NCBI RefSeq assembly: GCF_900114035.1 | Contig: NZ_FORP01000003.1 | Coordinates: 248,001 to 312,000, forward strand | Length of the DNA: 64,000 bases | DNA from: Amycolatopsis sacchari | GTDB lineage: Bacteria; Actinomycetota; Actinomycetes; Mycobacteriales; Pseudonocardiaceae | Reading direction: 5' to 3' | Part shown: one piece after another, positions 41,731-50,518 of the stretch | Layout of the letters: every line of letters starts with the position of its first letter | Position numbering within the stretch: position 1 is the first letter of the stretch | Position numbers and translations under genes: made by a program | The notes under the pieces: generated by a model | Database searches by the model: none | Seen by the model: the letters and a program-made list of their open reading frames with translations, nothing else | Told to the model about the DNA's origin: nothing

Positions 41731-43019
41731 GCCCACTCCTTCACGGCGTACTCGGCCGACCAGTCCGGGGCGGGACGGCGCTCGACGATCGAGGTGAGGA
41801 TCTCGCCCACCCGGACGGCGGTGTTGGACAGCAGCGACGACGTGATCCCGTGCGAGTGCTCGGTGCCGCCCTGCAGGTAGACGGCGCCGCCGAGCCCGGG
41901 CGCGACGAGCCGGTAGTCCCGTTCGACACGCAGCCGGCCGTGCTCGTCGCGGCGGCACTCCCGCGCCAGCTCGCCCAGCAACGGCGTGGGATCGGCGGGC
42001 AGGTAGCCGGTCGCGTACACCAGCAGGTCGGCGTCGAGCACCGTTTTCTCGCCCGTGGTCAGCGATTCGACCGTGACGCGCACGGTGTCGTCCTCGGTGA
42101 TGTCGGCGGGGCGCGAGGTGTTGAAGATCCGCAGCCGCTGCGTGCCCTGCACCTTCTCGCGGTACACGCGCCGGTACAGGTCGTCGATGAGGTCGAGGTC
42201 CACGGCCGAGTAGTTCGTGTTGGCGTGGTAGTTCATCAGGCGCCGCTTGACGTCCTCGGGCGCGGAGTAGAACGCGTCCACCCCTTCGGGGTCGAAGATC
42301 CGGTTGGCGAACGAGCTGTCGTCGGACGAGCTGAACCCGTAGCGCGCGAACACCGAGCACACCTCGGCGCCGGGGAACCGGTCGTGCAGGAAGGCGGTGA
42401 CCTCGGCGGCGCTCTGCCCGGCGCCGAGCACGACGCAGCGACGCGGTTCCCGCACGTCCTCGATGCGGTGCAGCAGCTCGGAGTTGTGCCAGATGCGGTC
42501 GCTGGTCCGCGCCCCTTCGGGCAGGTTCGGCCGCAGCCCCGTGCCCACCACCAGGTTCCGCGCGCGGTACACCTCGCCGGCGGCCGTCCGGACCTCGAAG
42601 TACGGGTCGCCCCCGCGCACCGACACCACCTCGGCGCCGTAGGACACCTGGTCGTCGACCTGCGCCGCGGCCCACGCGAAGTAGTCGTGGAACTCGGTGC
42701 GCAGCGGGAACAGCGTCTTGTGGTTGATGAAGTCGACCAGCCTGCCGCGGCTGTGCAGGTAGGACAGGAAGCTGAAGCCGCTGGCCGGGTTCCGCATGGT
42801 GACCAGGTCCTTGAGGAAGGACACCTGCATCGTGGCGTCTTCGAGCAGCATCCCCCGGTGCCAGCCGAACCGCGGCTGCCGTTCCAGGAAGTGCGCCGTC
42901 ACCGGTTCCGCCGCCCCGGCGTTGTGCTCGGCCACGGCGATCGCCAGCGCGAGGTTGGAGGGCCCGAAACCCACCCCGATCAGGTCGAACTCCGGTGGTA
43001 CTGGCATGCCCTGTCCCAT
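41727..43019 (-). CDS. L-ornithine N5-monooxygenase
   Basis: A predicted 430-residue FAD/NADPH hydroxylase of the SidA/PvdA/IucD family. The FAD motif is GVGFGPSNLALA (about 15-26), the NADPH motif GAGQSAAEV (about 199-207), and the C-terminal motif has LVYATGY. NYSAVD and the SSDDSSFAN region also fit the family. It should hydroxylate the side-chain amine of ornithine, the first step to the formyl-hydroxyornithine predicted from the NRPS A-domain code; lysine cannot be excluded by sequence alone. The iron box lies just upstream. The ATG at 43019 is chosen; a second in-frame ATG occurs four codons later. Confidence 0.94.
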   Translation of the reverse strand: MGQGMPVPPEFDLIGVGFGPSNLALAIAVAEHNAGAAEPVTAHFLERQPRFGWHRGMLLEDATMQVSFLKDLVTMRNPASGFSFLSYLHSRGRLVDFINHKTLFPLRTEFHDYFAWAAAQVDDQVSYGAEVVSVRGGDPYFEVRTAAGEVYRARNLVVGTGLRPNLPEGARTSDRIWHNSELLHRIEDVREPRRCVVLGAGQSAAEVTAFLHDRFPGAEVCSVFARYGFSSSDDSSFANRIFDPEGVDAFYSAPEDVKRRLMNYHANTNYSAVDLDLIDDLYRRVYREKVQGTQRLRIFNTSRPADITEDDTVRVTVESLTTGEKTVLDADLLVYATGYLPADPTPLLGELARECRRDEHGRLRVERDYRLVAPGLGGAVYLQGGTEHSHGITSSLLSNTAVRVGEILTSIVERRPAPDWSAEYAVKEWA

Positions 43020-43034
43020 CTGTCGATGTACAAC

Positions 43035-43073
43035 CGAGGCAACCCTAACCTAACTTAGGGAAGCCTCAACTAC
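43035..43073. promoter_or_regulatory. Paired divergent iron boxes
   Basis: On the minus strand, TTAGGTTAGGGTTGCCTCG (43035-43053) matches the DtxR/IdeR consensus at 14 of 19, with a perfect left half. A second copy on the plus strand (43055-43073, TTAGGGAAGCCTCAACTAC) matches 13 of 19. They separate the hydroxylase and formyltransferase starts and could repress both. Confidence 0.8.
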
Positions 43074-43115
43074 TACATTCGGGCGTGATGTTGATCCCCT
43101 GACGGAGGAGAGCCG

Positions 43116-44054
43116 ATGCGGGTCGCGATGTTCGGGTACCAGACCTGGGGCCACCGCACGCTGCGGGCGTTGCTGGACTCGGAGCACGAGGTGGTCCTGG
43201 TGGTGACCCACCCGAAGAGTGACCACGCGTACGAGAAGATCTGGTCGGACTCGGTCGCGGACCTCGCCGCTGAGCACGACGTGCCGGTCGTGCTGCGCAA
43301 CCGCCCGGACGACCTGGTGCCGACGCTCAAGGAGGCCGAGCCCGACATCATCGTCGCCAACAACTGGCGCACGTGGCTGCCGCCGGAGATCTTCACCCTC
43401 CCCCCGCACGGCACGCTGAACGTGCACGACTCGCTCCTGCCCGCCTACGCCGGGTTCTCGCCGCTGATCTGGGCGCTCATCAACGGTGAGCAGGAGGTCG
43501 GCGTCACCGGGCACCTGATGGACGAGGAACTGGACGCGGGCGACATCGTGGTGCAGCGCTCGGTGCCCGTCGGGCCGCGGGACACGAGCGTGGACCTGTT
43601 TCACAAGACGGTGGACCTCATCGAGCCCGTGGTCACCGAGGCGCTGGGGCTCATCGCGTCCGGCCGCACGGACTTCACGCCACAGGACCGCTCGAAGGCG
43701 ACGTTCTTCCACAAACGGTCCATTGAGGACAGCCGGATCGACTGGAACTGGCCTGCCGAGCACATCGACCGGCTCGTGCGGGCGCAGGTGGACCCTTATC
43801 CCAACGCGTTCACGTACCACCGGGGGCAGCGGCTGCGGATCGTGCGCGCCTCGGTTTCGCAGGGGCGGTACGGCGGCACGCCGGGCCGGATCTTCATCAA
43901 GGAGGGCGACGGCGTGGTGATCGTCGCCGGTGCCGATGCGCGGTTCGGGCAGAACCACGGGCTCGTCGTCGAACGCGTCCGCACCGAGGACGGCACCGAG
44001 CTCGCGGCGACGGAGTACTTCCAGACGATGGGTGGCTATCTCACGGCTTCTTAG
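43116..44054 (+). CDS. N5-hydroxyornithine formyltransferase
   Basis: A predicted 312-residue member of the methionyl-tRNA formyltransferase superfamily. The catalytic trio is Asn102, His104 (NVHDSLLP) and Asp140 (LDAGD); a C-terminal OB-like domain follows. It should transfer a formyl group from 10-formyl-THF. Genes of this type next to an ornithine hydroxylase make N5-formyl-N5-hydroxyornithine, as in the coelichelin pathway, which matches the D-I-N-Y-W-G-G-I-G adenylation code in NRPS 25277-32209. GAGGAGAGCCG precedes the ATG. It shares the divergent iron boxes with the hydroxylase. Its end overlaps the LigD polymerase gene by 14 bp. Confidence 0.92.
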   Translation: MRVAMFGYQTWGHRTLRALLDSEHEVVLVVTHPKSDHAYEKIWSDSVADLAAEHDVPVVLRNRPDDLVPTLKEAEPDIIVANNWRTWLPPEIFTLPPHGTLNVHDSLLPAYAGFSPLIWALINGEQEVGVTGHLMDEELDAGDIVVQRSVPVGPRDTSVDLFHKTVDLIEPVVTEALGLIASGRTDFTPQDRSKATFFHKRSIEDSRIDWNWPAEHIDRLVRAQVDPYPNAFTYHRGQRLRIVRASVSQGRYGGTPGRIFIKEGDGVVIVAGADARFGQNHGLVVERVRTEDGTELAATEYFQTMGGYLTAS

Positions 44055-45006
44055 CCCGACTCGGAGCGACGCGCGGTGGCTCGTTCGGCATCTTCGGGTA
44101 GACCGGCGGCCACGGCGCGTCCATCAGCCCGCTCTCCAGATCCCGCCGGGACATCTCCAGCAGCGGTTCGAGCGACTGCGGTGCACCGACCGCCCAGGGA
44201 TCGCCCTGCGCGGCGACCCGGGCGGGCACGGTGGCGATCGTCAGCTCCGCCGGTTCGACGCCGTCCAGCTCCTCCCAGGCGATCGGCGTCGACACCTGCG
44301 CCCCGGCCCGCGGCCGCACGCACCACGCGCCGAACACCGTCTTGTGCGGGGCGTTCTGGTTGAAGTCCACGAACACGCGTGCGCCGCGTTCCTCCTTCCA
44401 CCACTGCGCGGTGATCGACTCCGGGTACCGCCGCTCCAGCTCGCGCGCCAGCGCGACCGCCGCCGCGCGCACCTGGTAGCTGTCCCAGCGCGGCTCCAGG
44501 TCGACGTAGAGGTGCAGCCCGCGCGAGCCCGTCGTCTTCACGCGGACCTCGATGCCCAGCTCGGCCAGCAGTTCCCTCGTTCGCAACGCGGCTTCGCGGA
44601 CCTGCGGGAAACGCACGCCGGGCGACGGGTCGAGGTCGATGCGCAGCTCGTCGGCGACCTCCGGCGTGTCCGCGTGGAACGGCCAGACGTGGAACCCGAT
44701 GCAGCCGAGGTTCACCGCCCACAGCACGTGGTCGAGGTCGGCGGCGACGAGCGCGTCGCTCTTCGTGCCGTTCGGCGTCGACACGACCGTTGTCCGCACC
44801 CAGGACGGCGTGTTCTTCGGCACGCGCTTCTGGAACCACGACTTCCCGCTCGCACCCTCGGGATAGCGCTCCAGCAGCAACGGACGGCCGCCCAGCCGCG
44901 CGAGCAACGGCCCTTCCACCGCTTCGTAGTACCGGGCGAGATCGCCCTTGGTCTCGCCGCGCTCGTTGAAGTACACCTTGTCCGGATGGGAGATCTGGAC
45001 CTTCAC
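44041..45006 (-). CDS. LigD-type DNA polymerase/primase (PolDom)
   Basis: A predicted 321-residue stand-alone polymerase domain of the LigD family, used in bacterial non-homologous end joining. Visible features are ISHPDKVYFNE, FQKRVPKNTPSWV, the metal-binding pair in RIDLDPSPG, and the TTGSRGLHLYV segment. The GTG at 45006 overlaps the ligase stop as GTGA, so the two NHEJ parts are coupled. The nuclease domain of canonical LigD is missing from both, and no Ku gene is seen in the window. It overlaps the formyltransferase 3' end by 14 bp, marking the edge of the siderophore cluster. Confidence 0.92.
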   Translation of the reverse strand: MKVQISHPDKVYFNERGETKGDLARYYEAVEGPLLARLGGRPLLLERYPEGASGKSWFQKRVPKNTPSWVRTTVVSTPNGTKSDALVAADLDHVLWAVNLGCIGFHVWPFHADTPEVADELRIDLDPSPGVRFPQVREAALRTRELLAELGIEVRVKTTGSRGLHLYVDLEPRWDSYQVRAAAVALARELERRYPESITAQWWKEERGARVFVDFNQNAPHKTVFGAWCVRPRAGAQVSTPIAWEELDGVEPAELTIATVPARVAAQGDPWAVGAPQSLEPLLEMSRRDLESGLMDAPWPPVYPKMPNEPPRVAPSRAKKP

Positions 45007-46079
45007 GACCGCACCTCACCGAACAAAGTGGACAGTTCCGCCGGCGGGATCTCCTCCAGCTGACCGTAGGTGCACGACTCGGGCGTGCGGTCGGGGCGGA
45101 ACCGCACCAGGCGCGTGCCGTGCCGGAAACGGCCGGACTGCACGTGTTCGTAGCGCACCTCGGCGACCAGCTCCGGCCGGACCGCCTCCCACGCCAGGTC
45201 CTTGCCCGCGCTCCACCGGCTCTGCCCGCCGGGCATCCGGCCGCCCGCCTCGGCCTGCGCCTCCGCCCAGCGGCGCCACGGATGCCCCTCCAGCGCGTTC
45301 TCCCGCAACGGCGCCAGCTCGTCGACGAGTTCCGCGCGGCGGGCGACGGAGAAGCTGCTCGCCACGCCGACGTGGTGCAGCGTCCCGGCTTCGTCGTACA
45401 GCCCGAGCAGCAGCGAGCCGACGCCCTTCCCGTCCTTGTGCCAGCGGAACCCGGCGACGACGCAGTCGGCCGTGCGCTCGTGCTTGACCTTCCACATGAC
45501 CCGCCTGTCCTGCTCGTACGGCTGGTCGGCGGGTTTGGCCATCACGCCGTCGAAACCGGCGCCCTCGAACCGGCGGAACCAGTCCTGCGCCACGTCCGGG
45601 TCCTCGGTCATCGGCGTCAGGTGCACACGCGCGAACTCGCCGCTCACGATCGTTTCGAGCAGCCGCCTCCGCTCGGCGAACGGTTCCGCGGTCAGATCCC
45701 GGTCGTCGAGCGCCAGAAGATCGAAAACGACGAAACTCGCCGGGGTCTCCTCCGCCAGTTTCCGGACGCGGGAGGCGGCCGGGTGCAGCCGCAGCTGGAG
45801 GCTCTCGAAGTCCAGCCCGTGTTCGGTGACGATGACGATCTCCCCGTCGACCACGCAGCGTGACGGCAGCGCTTCTTTCAGGAGGTCCACCAGTTCGGGG
45901 AAGTAGCGGGTCAGCGGCCGGTCGTTGCGGGAACCGAGCTCGACCTCGTCACCGTCGCGGAACACCACGCAGCGGAAGCCGTCCCATTTCGGCTCGTACC
46001 GCAGGCCGGGGGCACGCGGCACCTCGTGCACGGCTTTCGCCAGCATCGGCCGGACCGGCGGCATCACGGGAAGCTCCAC
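45003..46079 (-). CDS. ATP-dependent DNA ligase (LigD ligase domain)
   Basis: A predicted 358-residue ATP-dependent ligase. Motif I is YEPKWDGFR with adenylated Lys31. Downstream motifs include VDGEIV (motif III-like), FDGVMAK (motif IV) and WKVKHERTADCVV (motif V), then an OB-fold with VGVASSF. The GTG at 46079 is the likely start; ATG 46064 is possible. Paired with the polymerase gene downstream, it should seal double-strand breaks. It is divergent from the CmpX-like gene. Confidence 0.92.
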   Translation of the reverse strand: MELPVMPPVRPMLAKAVHEVPRAPGLRYEPKWDGFRCVVFRDGDEVELGSRNDRPLTRYFPELVDLLKEALPSRCVVDGEIVIVTEHGLDFESLQLRLHPAASRVRKLAEETPASFVVFDLLALDDRDLTAEPFAERRRLLETIVSGEFARVHLTPMTEDPDVAQDWFRRFEGAGFDGVMAKPADQPYEQDRRVMWKVKHERTADCVVAGFRWHKDGKGVGSLLLGLYDEAGTLHHVGVASSFSVARRAELVDELAPLRENALEGHPWRRWAEAQAEAGGRMPGGQSRWSAGKDLAWEAVRPELVAEVRYEHVQSGRFRHGTRLVRFRPDRTPESCTYGQLEEIPPAELSTLFGEVRS

Positions 46080-46176
46080 CGACCGATCGTAACGCCACCC
46101 GACCGGGTGGCAGCTGTTTTCCCGCGTACGGGGTAGGGGAACCCGCCGGGAACGCCGGTCGGAAGGAGAACAAGCA

Positions 46177-47010
46177 GTGTCCACAAACCATTTGGCGGCT
46201 GTCGACTTTGGACAAGGCGTGTCGAACGCCTGGAGCTCGGTCGCCACCTTCGTACCGAAGTTCGTCGCGTTCCTGGTGATCATGGTGATCGGCTGGGTCG
46301 TGGCGAAGGCGCTCGCGAAGATCGTGAGCAAGGTGCTCGACAAGGTCGGTTTCAACCGCGTCGTCGAGCGCGGCGGCATCAAGCAGATGCTCCAGCGCAG
46401 CAAGTACGACGCCTCCGACATCATCAGCAAGCTCGTGTACTACGCCGTCCTGCTGATCGCGCTGCAGATCGCGTTCGGCGTGTGGGGCCCGAACCCGGTG
46501 AGCGCGCTGCTGACGGGCATCGTGGCGTGGCTGCCGAAGGCCGCGGTGGCGATCATCATCGTGGTGGTGGCGGGCGCCATCGCCAGGGCGGTGAAGGACC
46601 TGGTGTCCGGCGCGCTGAGCGGGCTGTCCTACGGCAAGGTGCTGGGCACGGTCGCGGCGGTGTTCATCTGGGGGCTCGGCATCATCGCGGCGCTGAACCA
46701 GATCGGCGTCGCGACGACCGTCACCACCCCGGTGCTGATCACCGTGCTGGCGACCGTCGCCGGTGTCGTGGTCGTCGGCATGGGCGGTGGCCTGATCAAG
46801 CCGATGCAGCAGCGCTGGGAGAACTGGCTGGGCCGCGCGGAGAGCGAGCTGCCCTCGGCCAAGGCCCGCACGCAGGCCTACCAGCGCGGCCGCGAGGACG
46901 CCGCCCGCACGACCGAGACGCCGACCGAGCAGCTGCGCCCGGAGCCGAGCGCGTCGACCCGCAGCGGCGAGGGTCCGGGCCCGATGCCCCCGACCGCGGG
47001 TCAGGGGTGA
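46177..47010 (+). CDS. CmpX-like small-conductance channel family protein
   Basis: A predicted 277-residue membrane protein with about five hydrophobic segments: FVAFLVIMVIGWVVAKALAK, LVYYAVLLIALQIAFGVWG, AAVAIIIVVVAGAIARAVKD, then VFIWGLGIIAALNQIG and a late VLITVLATVAGVVVVGMGGG. The repeated TM-helix pattern with ARAVKDL resembles CmpX/TM_helix repeat proteins related to mechanosensitive channels. The C-terminal ~65 residues are hydrophilic and rich in Arg, Glu and Pro. GTG 46177 follows GGAAGGAGAACAAGCA. A hairpin terminator follows the stop. Transported species unknown. Confidence 0.8.
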   Translation: MSTNHLAAVDFGQGVSNAWSSVATFVPKFVAFLVIMVIGWVVAKALAKIVSKVLDKVGFNRVVERGGIKQMLQRSKYDASDIISKLVYYAVLLIALQIAFGVWGPNPVSALLTGIVAWLPKAAVAIIIVVVAGAIARAVKDLVSGALSGLSYGKVLGTVAAVFIWGLGIIAALNQIGVATTVTTPVLITVLATVAGVVVVGMGGGLIKPMQQRWENWLGRAESELPSAKARTQAYQRGREDAARTTETPTEQLRPEPSASTRSGEGPGPMPPTAGQG

Positions 47011-47025
47011 CGTCCACCCATCGGA

Positions 47026-47058
47026 GGAACGGCCGGTCCCGCGGGGGCCGGCCGTTCC
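47026..47058 (+). terminator. Terminator hairpin
   Basis: GGAACGGCCGG (47026-47036) pairs perfectly with CCGGCCGTTCC (47048-47058) around an 11-nt loop, 15 bp after the stop of the channel-like gene. Confidence 0.8.
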
Positions 47059-47194
47059 GGCGTTCAGGGGTGTGTTGGGCAGGGCTTCGGTGAGCCCAGG
47101 CGGCCGACCGCAACCCGGCGCGGCTTCAGCCCAGGCGGCGGCCACCGTCGCGGAGCCACCGCGCAGCCCAGGGCGGCGCGGGGCCCCGAACGCC

Positions 47195-47572
47195 TCAGGC
47201 CTCCAGCAGGGCGCGCGGGTCGTAGCCCGGCTCGTCGAAGCGGCGGGCCAGCGCGCAGACCGCCAGCAGCCGGGCGGTGAACCAGTCGGCCGCGGCCCAG
47301 TCCACCGGCGCCGCGAAGGCCCAGCCGTGTTCGCGGGCCTGGTCGAGCACGCCGTTCGCGTACCCGGCGAGCAGCACGACCCCCGCCACGGCCGCCGAGC
47401 CCTCGACCCCGAACGTGAGGATGTCCCGCACCGCGGCGGCGTGCTGGTCGATCGCGGCCAGCAGCCCCGGGACCGCGGCCGCCGCCGGCAGGCCGGCGCC
47501 GAGCTGCTCGCCCAGCCGGTCCAGCGTCCTGCGCGCGGACAACTCGGCCCACTGGGCCACCCAACTCGCCAT
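47195..47572 (-). CDS. Hypothetical alpha-helical protein
   Basis: A predicted 125-residue, Ala/Leu-rich protein that appears all-helical, with segments such as SARRTLDRLGEQLGAGLP and VAGVVLLAGYANGVLDQA. It has no signal peptide and only one weakly hydrophobic stretch. The ATG at 47572 is chosen; an 18-codon upstream extension is open but has no ribosome site. It is divergent from the BrkB-like gene. I recognise no function. Confidence 0.65.
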   Translation of the reverse strand: MASWVAQWAELSARRTLDRLGEQLGAGLPAAAAVPGLLAAIDQHAAAVRDILTFGVEGSAAVAGVVLLAGYANGVLDQAREHGWAFAAPVDWAAADWFTARLLAVCALARRFDEPGYDPRALLEA

Positions 47573-47715
47573 GCACCCACGGTAGCTCCCGCTCGCGCTG
47601 CGAACCCCAGGAGTGTGACGTACCATGCCGCGCCCACCGCGCCAAAACCCCTGGTTGACCTGGTGGACGAGCGGGTAGCACCCGGGGGACGGATCGGAGA
47701 AACCGGGAGCGCACC

Positions 47716-48693
47716 GTGAACGAGAAGACCGGCAAGGTGAAGGCCCAGCTCGATCGGGTGGACGAGTTCCAGCAGCGGCACGAGTCGGTGGGCATCCCGG
47801 TCGCCGTGTTCCGGAAGTTCGGCGAGGACCAGTCCACGAACCTCGCCGGCATGATCGCCTTCTGGGCGTTCTTCTCGATCTTCCCGCTGTTCCTCGTGTT
47901 CATCACGCTGCTGGGCTTCCTCCTGCCCGGCGGCGTCAAGGACGACGTGCTGGACCAGGTCGGCACCATGTTCCCGCTGCTCGACCCGTCGTCGATGCAC
48001 GGGCTGTCCGGCTCGTGGTGGGCACTGCTCATCGGGCTGGTGAGCGCGCTGTGGAGCGGGCTGTCCGTCGTGCGGACGGTGCAGTTCGCGTTCAACTCCG
48101 TCTGGGAGCTGCCCTACGTCGCGCGCCCGAAGATCACCGAGCAGATCGGGCGCAGCGTCGGCGTGCTCGCCACCATCGGGCTGGGCCTGGTGCTGAGCAC
48201 CCTGATCAACGGGTTCGTGTCGAGCGGCGCGAACGCCGTCCACCTGGGCTGGGCGGGACACCTGCTCGGGTACGTCGTCGCGATCGCGCTCGACGTGGGG
48301 CTGTTCATCGCGGCGTTCCGCATCCTGACCGACCGCGAGATCACCACGCGGGACGTGCTGCCGGGCGCGGTGCTGTCCGGCGGGCTGTTCTGGGTGCTGC
48401 AGTCGGCGTCGTCGCTGATCATCAGCAACTACCTGCACAAGGCGCAGAGCACCTACGGCACGTTCGCCACGGTCATCACCCTGTTGTGGTGGTTCTACCT
48501 GCAGAGCATCGTCACGCTGCTGGGTGCGCAGCTGAACGTCGTGCTCAAGGAGCGGCTGCACCCGCGTGCGCTGACGGACGCGCCGCAGACCGAGGCGGAC
48601 CACCGGGCCTACGACGCCTACGCGCAGGAGCGGTCCTACCACGAGGAGGAGCGCATCGAAGCGGACTTCCCGTCGAAGGACGAACGACGGTGA
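47716..48693 (+). CDS. YihY/BrkB-family membrane protein
   Basis: A predicted 325-residue integral membrane protein with about six hydrophobic segments. Family features include NLAGMIAFWAFFSIFPLFLVF near residue 42, STYGTFATVITLLWWFYLQ near 252 and LLGAQLNVVLKE. Once annotated as ribonuclease BN, this family has no nuclease motif; its role is unknown. The C-terminal tail is hydrophilic. The GTG at 47716 follows GGGAGCGCACC. The decayed VOC fragment lies immediately downstream. Confidence 0.88.
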   Translation: MNEKTGKVKAQLDRVDEFQQRHESVGIPVAVFRKFGEDQSTNLAGMIAFWAFFSIFPLFLVFITLLGFLLPGGVKDDVLDQVGTMFPLLDPSSMHGLSGSWWALLIGLVSALWSGLSVVRTVQFAFNSVWELPYVARPKITEQIGRSVGVLATIGLGLVLSTLINGFVSSGANAVHLGWAGHLLGYVVAIALDVGLFIAAFRILTDREITTRDVLPGAVLSGGLFWVLQSASSLIISNYLHKAQSTYGTFATVITLLWWFYLQSIVTLLGAQLNVVLKERLHPRALTDAPQTEADHRAYDAYAQERSYHEEERIEADFPSKDERR

Positions 48694-48761
48694 AATCCCG
48701 ACGACGCCGGGCTACGGGTCAAGGCAGGGCTCTGGACGGCGTGCGCCTCCCCACCGCCTGA

Positions 48762-48893
48762 TACCGATGACCACGAGGGCCTGCGAGCCGCCGGGGTGAC
48801 GTCGACGCGGAAATCCTGCGCTGGCAGGGCCTTCCGCCGATGTTCGCGTTCCGCGACCCCGACGGCAACAGACTCGTCGTCGTTGCGGCTTAG
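48762..48893 (+). pseudogene. Frameshifted VOC/glyoxalase-family remnant
   Basis: One frame reads DTDDHEGLRAAGV and, after a one-base shift near 48798, the next reads DVDAEILRWQGLPPMFAFRD and PDGNRLVVVAA before TAG 48891-48893. FRDPDGN-x-L is the usual end of glyoxalase/VOC proteins. A single missing G after GGGGTG would restore GVDVDAEI. The N-terminal part is absent. The 69 bp between 48694 and 48762 hold no other feature. Confidence 0.7.
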
Positions 48894-49570
48894 TTCCCCG
48901 CTGCCCCGCGGGCGAGGACCTCCGCCTCGCGGGCGCGCTCGATGTCCGGGCCGCGGTACAGGCGTTCCGGGATCGTCGCCAGCGTGGACGGGTGCACGCG
49001 CGGGCCGAGGCCGTAGAACTGCTGGAAGCTCATGATCAGCGGGCGCCAGCGGTCCGGGTCGATGCGGTCGGTCGTGCCGGGCAGCCGGATCTCGTCGGCG
49101 ACGTGCACCCGCACGATCCGCACCTCGAACGCGAGCACGCCCCCGTCGCCGACCGGGTGGCTCGCTTCGAGGACCGCCTCCAGGTGCACGGGGCATTCCT
49201 CGACGCGGGGCGGCGCGACCACCTCCGACTCCAACGGCGTCAGCCCCGCGCGGGCGAACTTGTCGCCCTCGTGGACGTAACCGCGCTCGGCCTTGCGCGG
49301 CGGGACCGGGTCGCTGCCGGTGGTCAGCGCGAGCCGGTCGACCTGCGGGGCCAGCGAGTCGGACGGCAGGTTCAGCACGCACTCGCCGGTGCGCAGCAGG
49401 TTCTCCGCGGTCTTCGCCCGCGCGCCCAGCCCCAGCATCCCCCGCCAGCCCAGCCAGAACGCCGACGACATCGGCGCGAGGTTCGCCGAGCCGTCCTCGT
49501 TGCAGGTGGACAGCAGCACCACCGGGGTGCCGAAGTACAGGATGCCGGGTTCCATCCGGGTGTGTCTCAT
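48890..49570 (-). CDS. Flavin reductase-like (FMN-binding split barrel) protein
   Basis: A predicted 226-residue protein resembling the flavin reductase-like domain: an opening YFGTPVVLLSTCNEDGSANLA, in pieces, then SSAFWLGWRGMLGLGARAKT and NLLRTGECVLNLP, which is the FMN-binding strand pattern. These proteins reduce or bind FMN. ATG 49570 is preferred; ATG 49555 is an alternative. The stop overlaps the end of the VOC remnant by 4 bp. Its oxidoreductase partner is not evident. Confidence 0.8.
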   Translation of the reverse strand: MRHTRMEPGILYFGTPVVLLSTCNEDGSANLAPMSSAFWLGWRGMLGLGARAKTAENLLRTGECVLNLPSDSLAPQVDRLALTTGSDPVPPRKAERGYVHEGDKFARAGLTPLESEVVAPPRVEECPVHLEAVLEASHPVGDGGVLAFEVRIVRVHVADEIRLPGTTDRIDPDRWRPLIMSFQQFYGLGPRVHPSTLATIPERLYRGPDIERAREAEVLARGAAGN

Positions 49571-49626
49571 GACCGCCAGTCTCACGACGGGGACGGCCGC
49601 TCGCTGGCGGTATTCGGACACGACGA

Positions 49627-50400
49627 TCAAGCCGTGCCGGAGACCCCGCCGTCGACCGGGATGACCGCGCCGGTGAGGTACGCGCCGGCGCGGGAGGCGA
49701 GGAAGATCACCGTGCCCGCGATGTCCTCCTGCTGCCCCATGCGACCGAGCGGGATGCCGCTCTCCACCTGCGCCCTGCCCTCGGGGTCGTCGAGCAGCCA
49801 CCGCGTCATCTGGCTGGGGAACAGGCCCGGCGCGATCGCGTTGACGGTGATCGCCTCACCCGCCAGCCGCTTCGCCAGGTGCCGGGTGAGCATGTGCACG
49901 GCGGCCTTGCTCGCGGAGTACGAGTAGTTCTCGAACACGGGCACGCGCAGCCCGTCGATCGAGCCGATGTTGATCACGCGAGCGGGTCGTTCCCCGCTCG
50001 CGCGCAACGCGGGCAGCAACGCGGTGGTCAGTTCGAACAGGCCGGAGACGTTCGTGGAGAGGACCTTCTCCCACCCCTTCACCGGGAACTCCTCCAGCGG
50101 CGCGCCCCACGTCGCCCCCGCGTTGTTGACCAGCACGTCGAGCCGCCCGCCGAAGCGCTCGCCCACGGTCTCGACGATCCGGGCGATGTCCGATGTGGAC
50201 GTCAGGTCCGCCTGGAGCGCGTGGCACTCGCCGGTCTTGGACAGTTCCTCGGCCACCGCCTCGGCGGCGCCGGGCTTGCGCGCGCAGACGAGCACCCGCG
50301 CGCCCGCTTCGACCAGGCCGCGGGCGATCATCTCGCCGATGCCCCGCGAACCGCCGGTGACCAGGACCGTCCTGCCGGTGACGGAGAAGAGATCAGTCAT
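49627..50400 (-). CDS. Short-chain dehydrogenase/reductase
   Basis: A predicted 257-residue classical SDR. It has the cofactor motif TGGSRGIG (15-22), NNAGA, the catalytic Ser in NIGSID, YSYSASK with Tyr and Lys, and the C-terminal VDGGVSG. An Arg after the glycine motif (CARKP) suggests NADPH. It resembles RhlG/FabG-like reductases, but the substrate is not identifiable. It lies 56 bp upstream of the flavin reductase gene on the same strand and may be co-transcribed. Confidence 0.92.
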   Translation of the reverse strand: MTDLFSVTGRTVLVTGGSRGIGEMIARGLVEAGARVLVCARKPGAAEAVAEELSKTGECHALQADLTSTSDIARIVETVGERFGGRLDVLVNNAGATWGAPLEEFPVKGWEKVLSTNVSGLFELTTALLPALRASGERPARVINIGSIDGLRVPVFENYSYSASKAAVHMLTRHLAKRLAGEAITVNAIAPGLFPSQMTRWLLDDPEGRAQVESGIPLGRMGQQEDIAGTVIFLASRAGAYLTGAVIPVDGGVSGTA

Positions 50401-50447
50401 GCGGGGAGCCTAGTGACCCGCTGTGCCCCCCGTCCCACCTGCGGACC

Positions 50448-50473
50448 GTTACTTCCGCCCTCACCTGGGGTAG
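50448..50473 (+). promoter_or_regulatory. Candidate stress-sigma promoter
   Basis: GTTA at 50448-50451, a 16-bp spacer and GGGTAG at 50468-50473 resemble the SigB/SigF-type pattern GTTT-N14-16-GGGTAT of actinomycetes. It lies 45 bp upstream of the small membrane protein gene. Confidence 0.5.
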
Positions 50474-50518
50474 TCCCTCGTGAAGCCGCATGGGCGGCGA
50501 GGAAGCGAGGTGGGTGCC

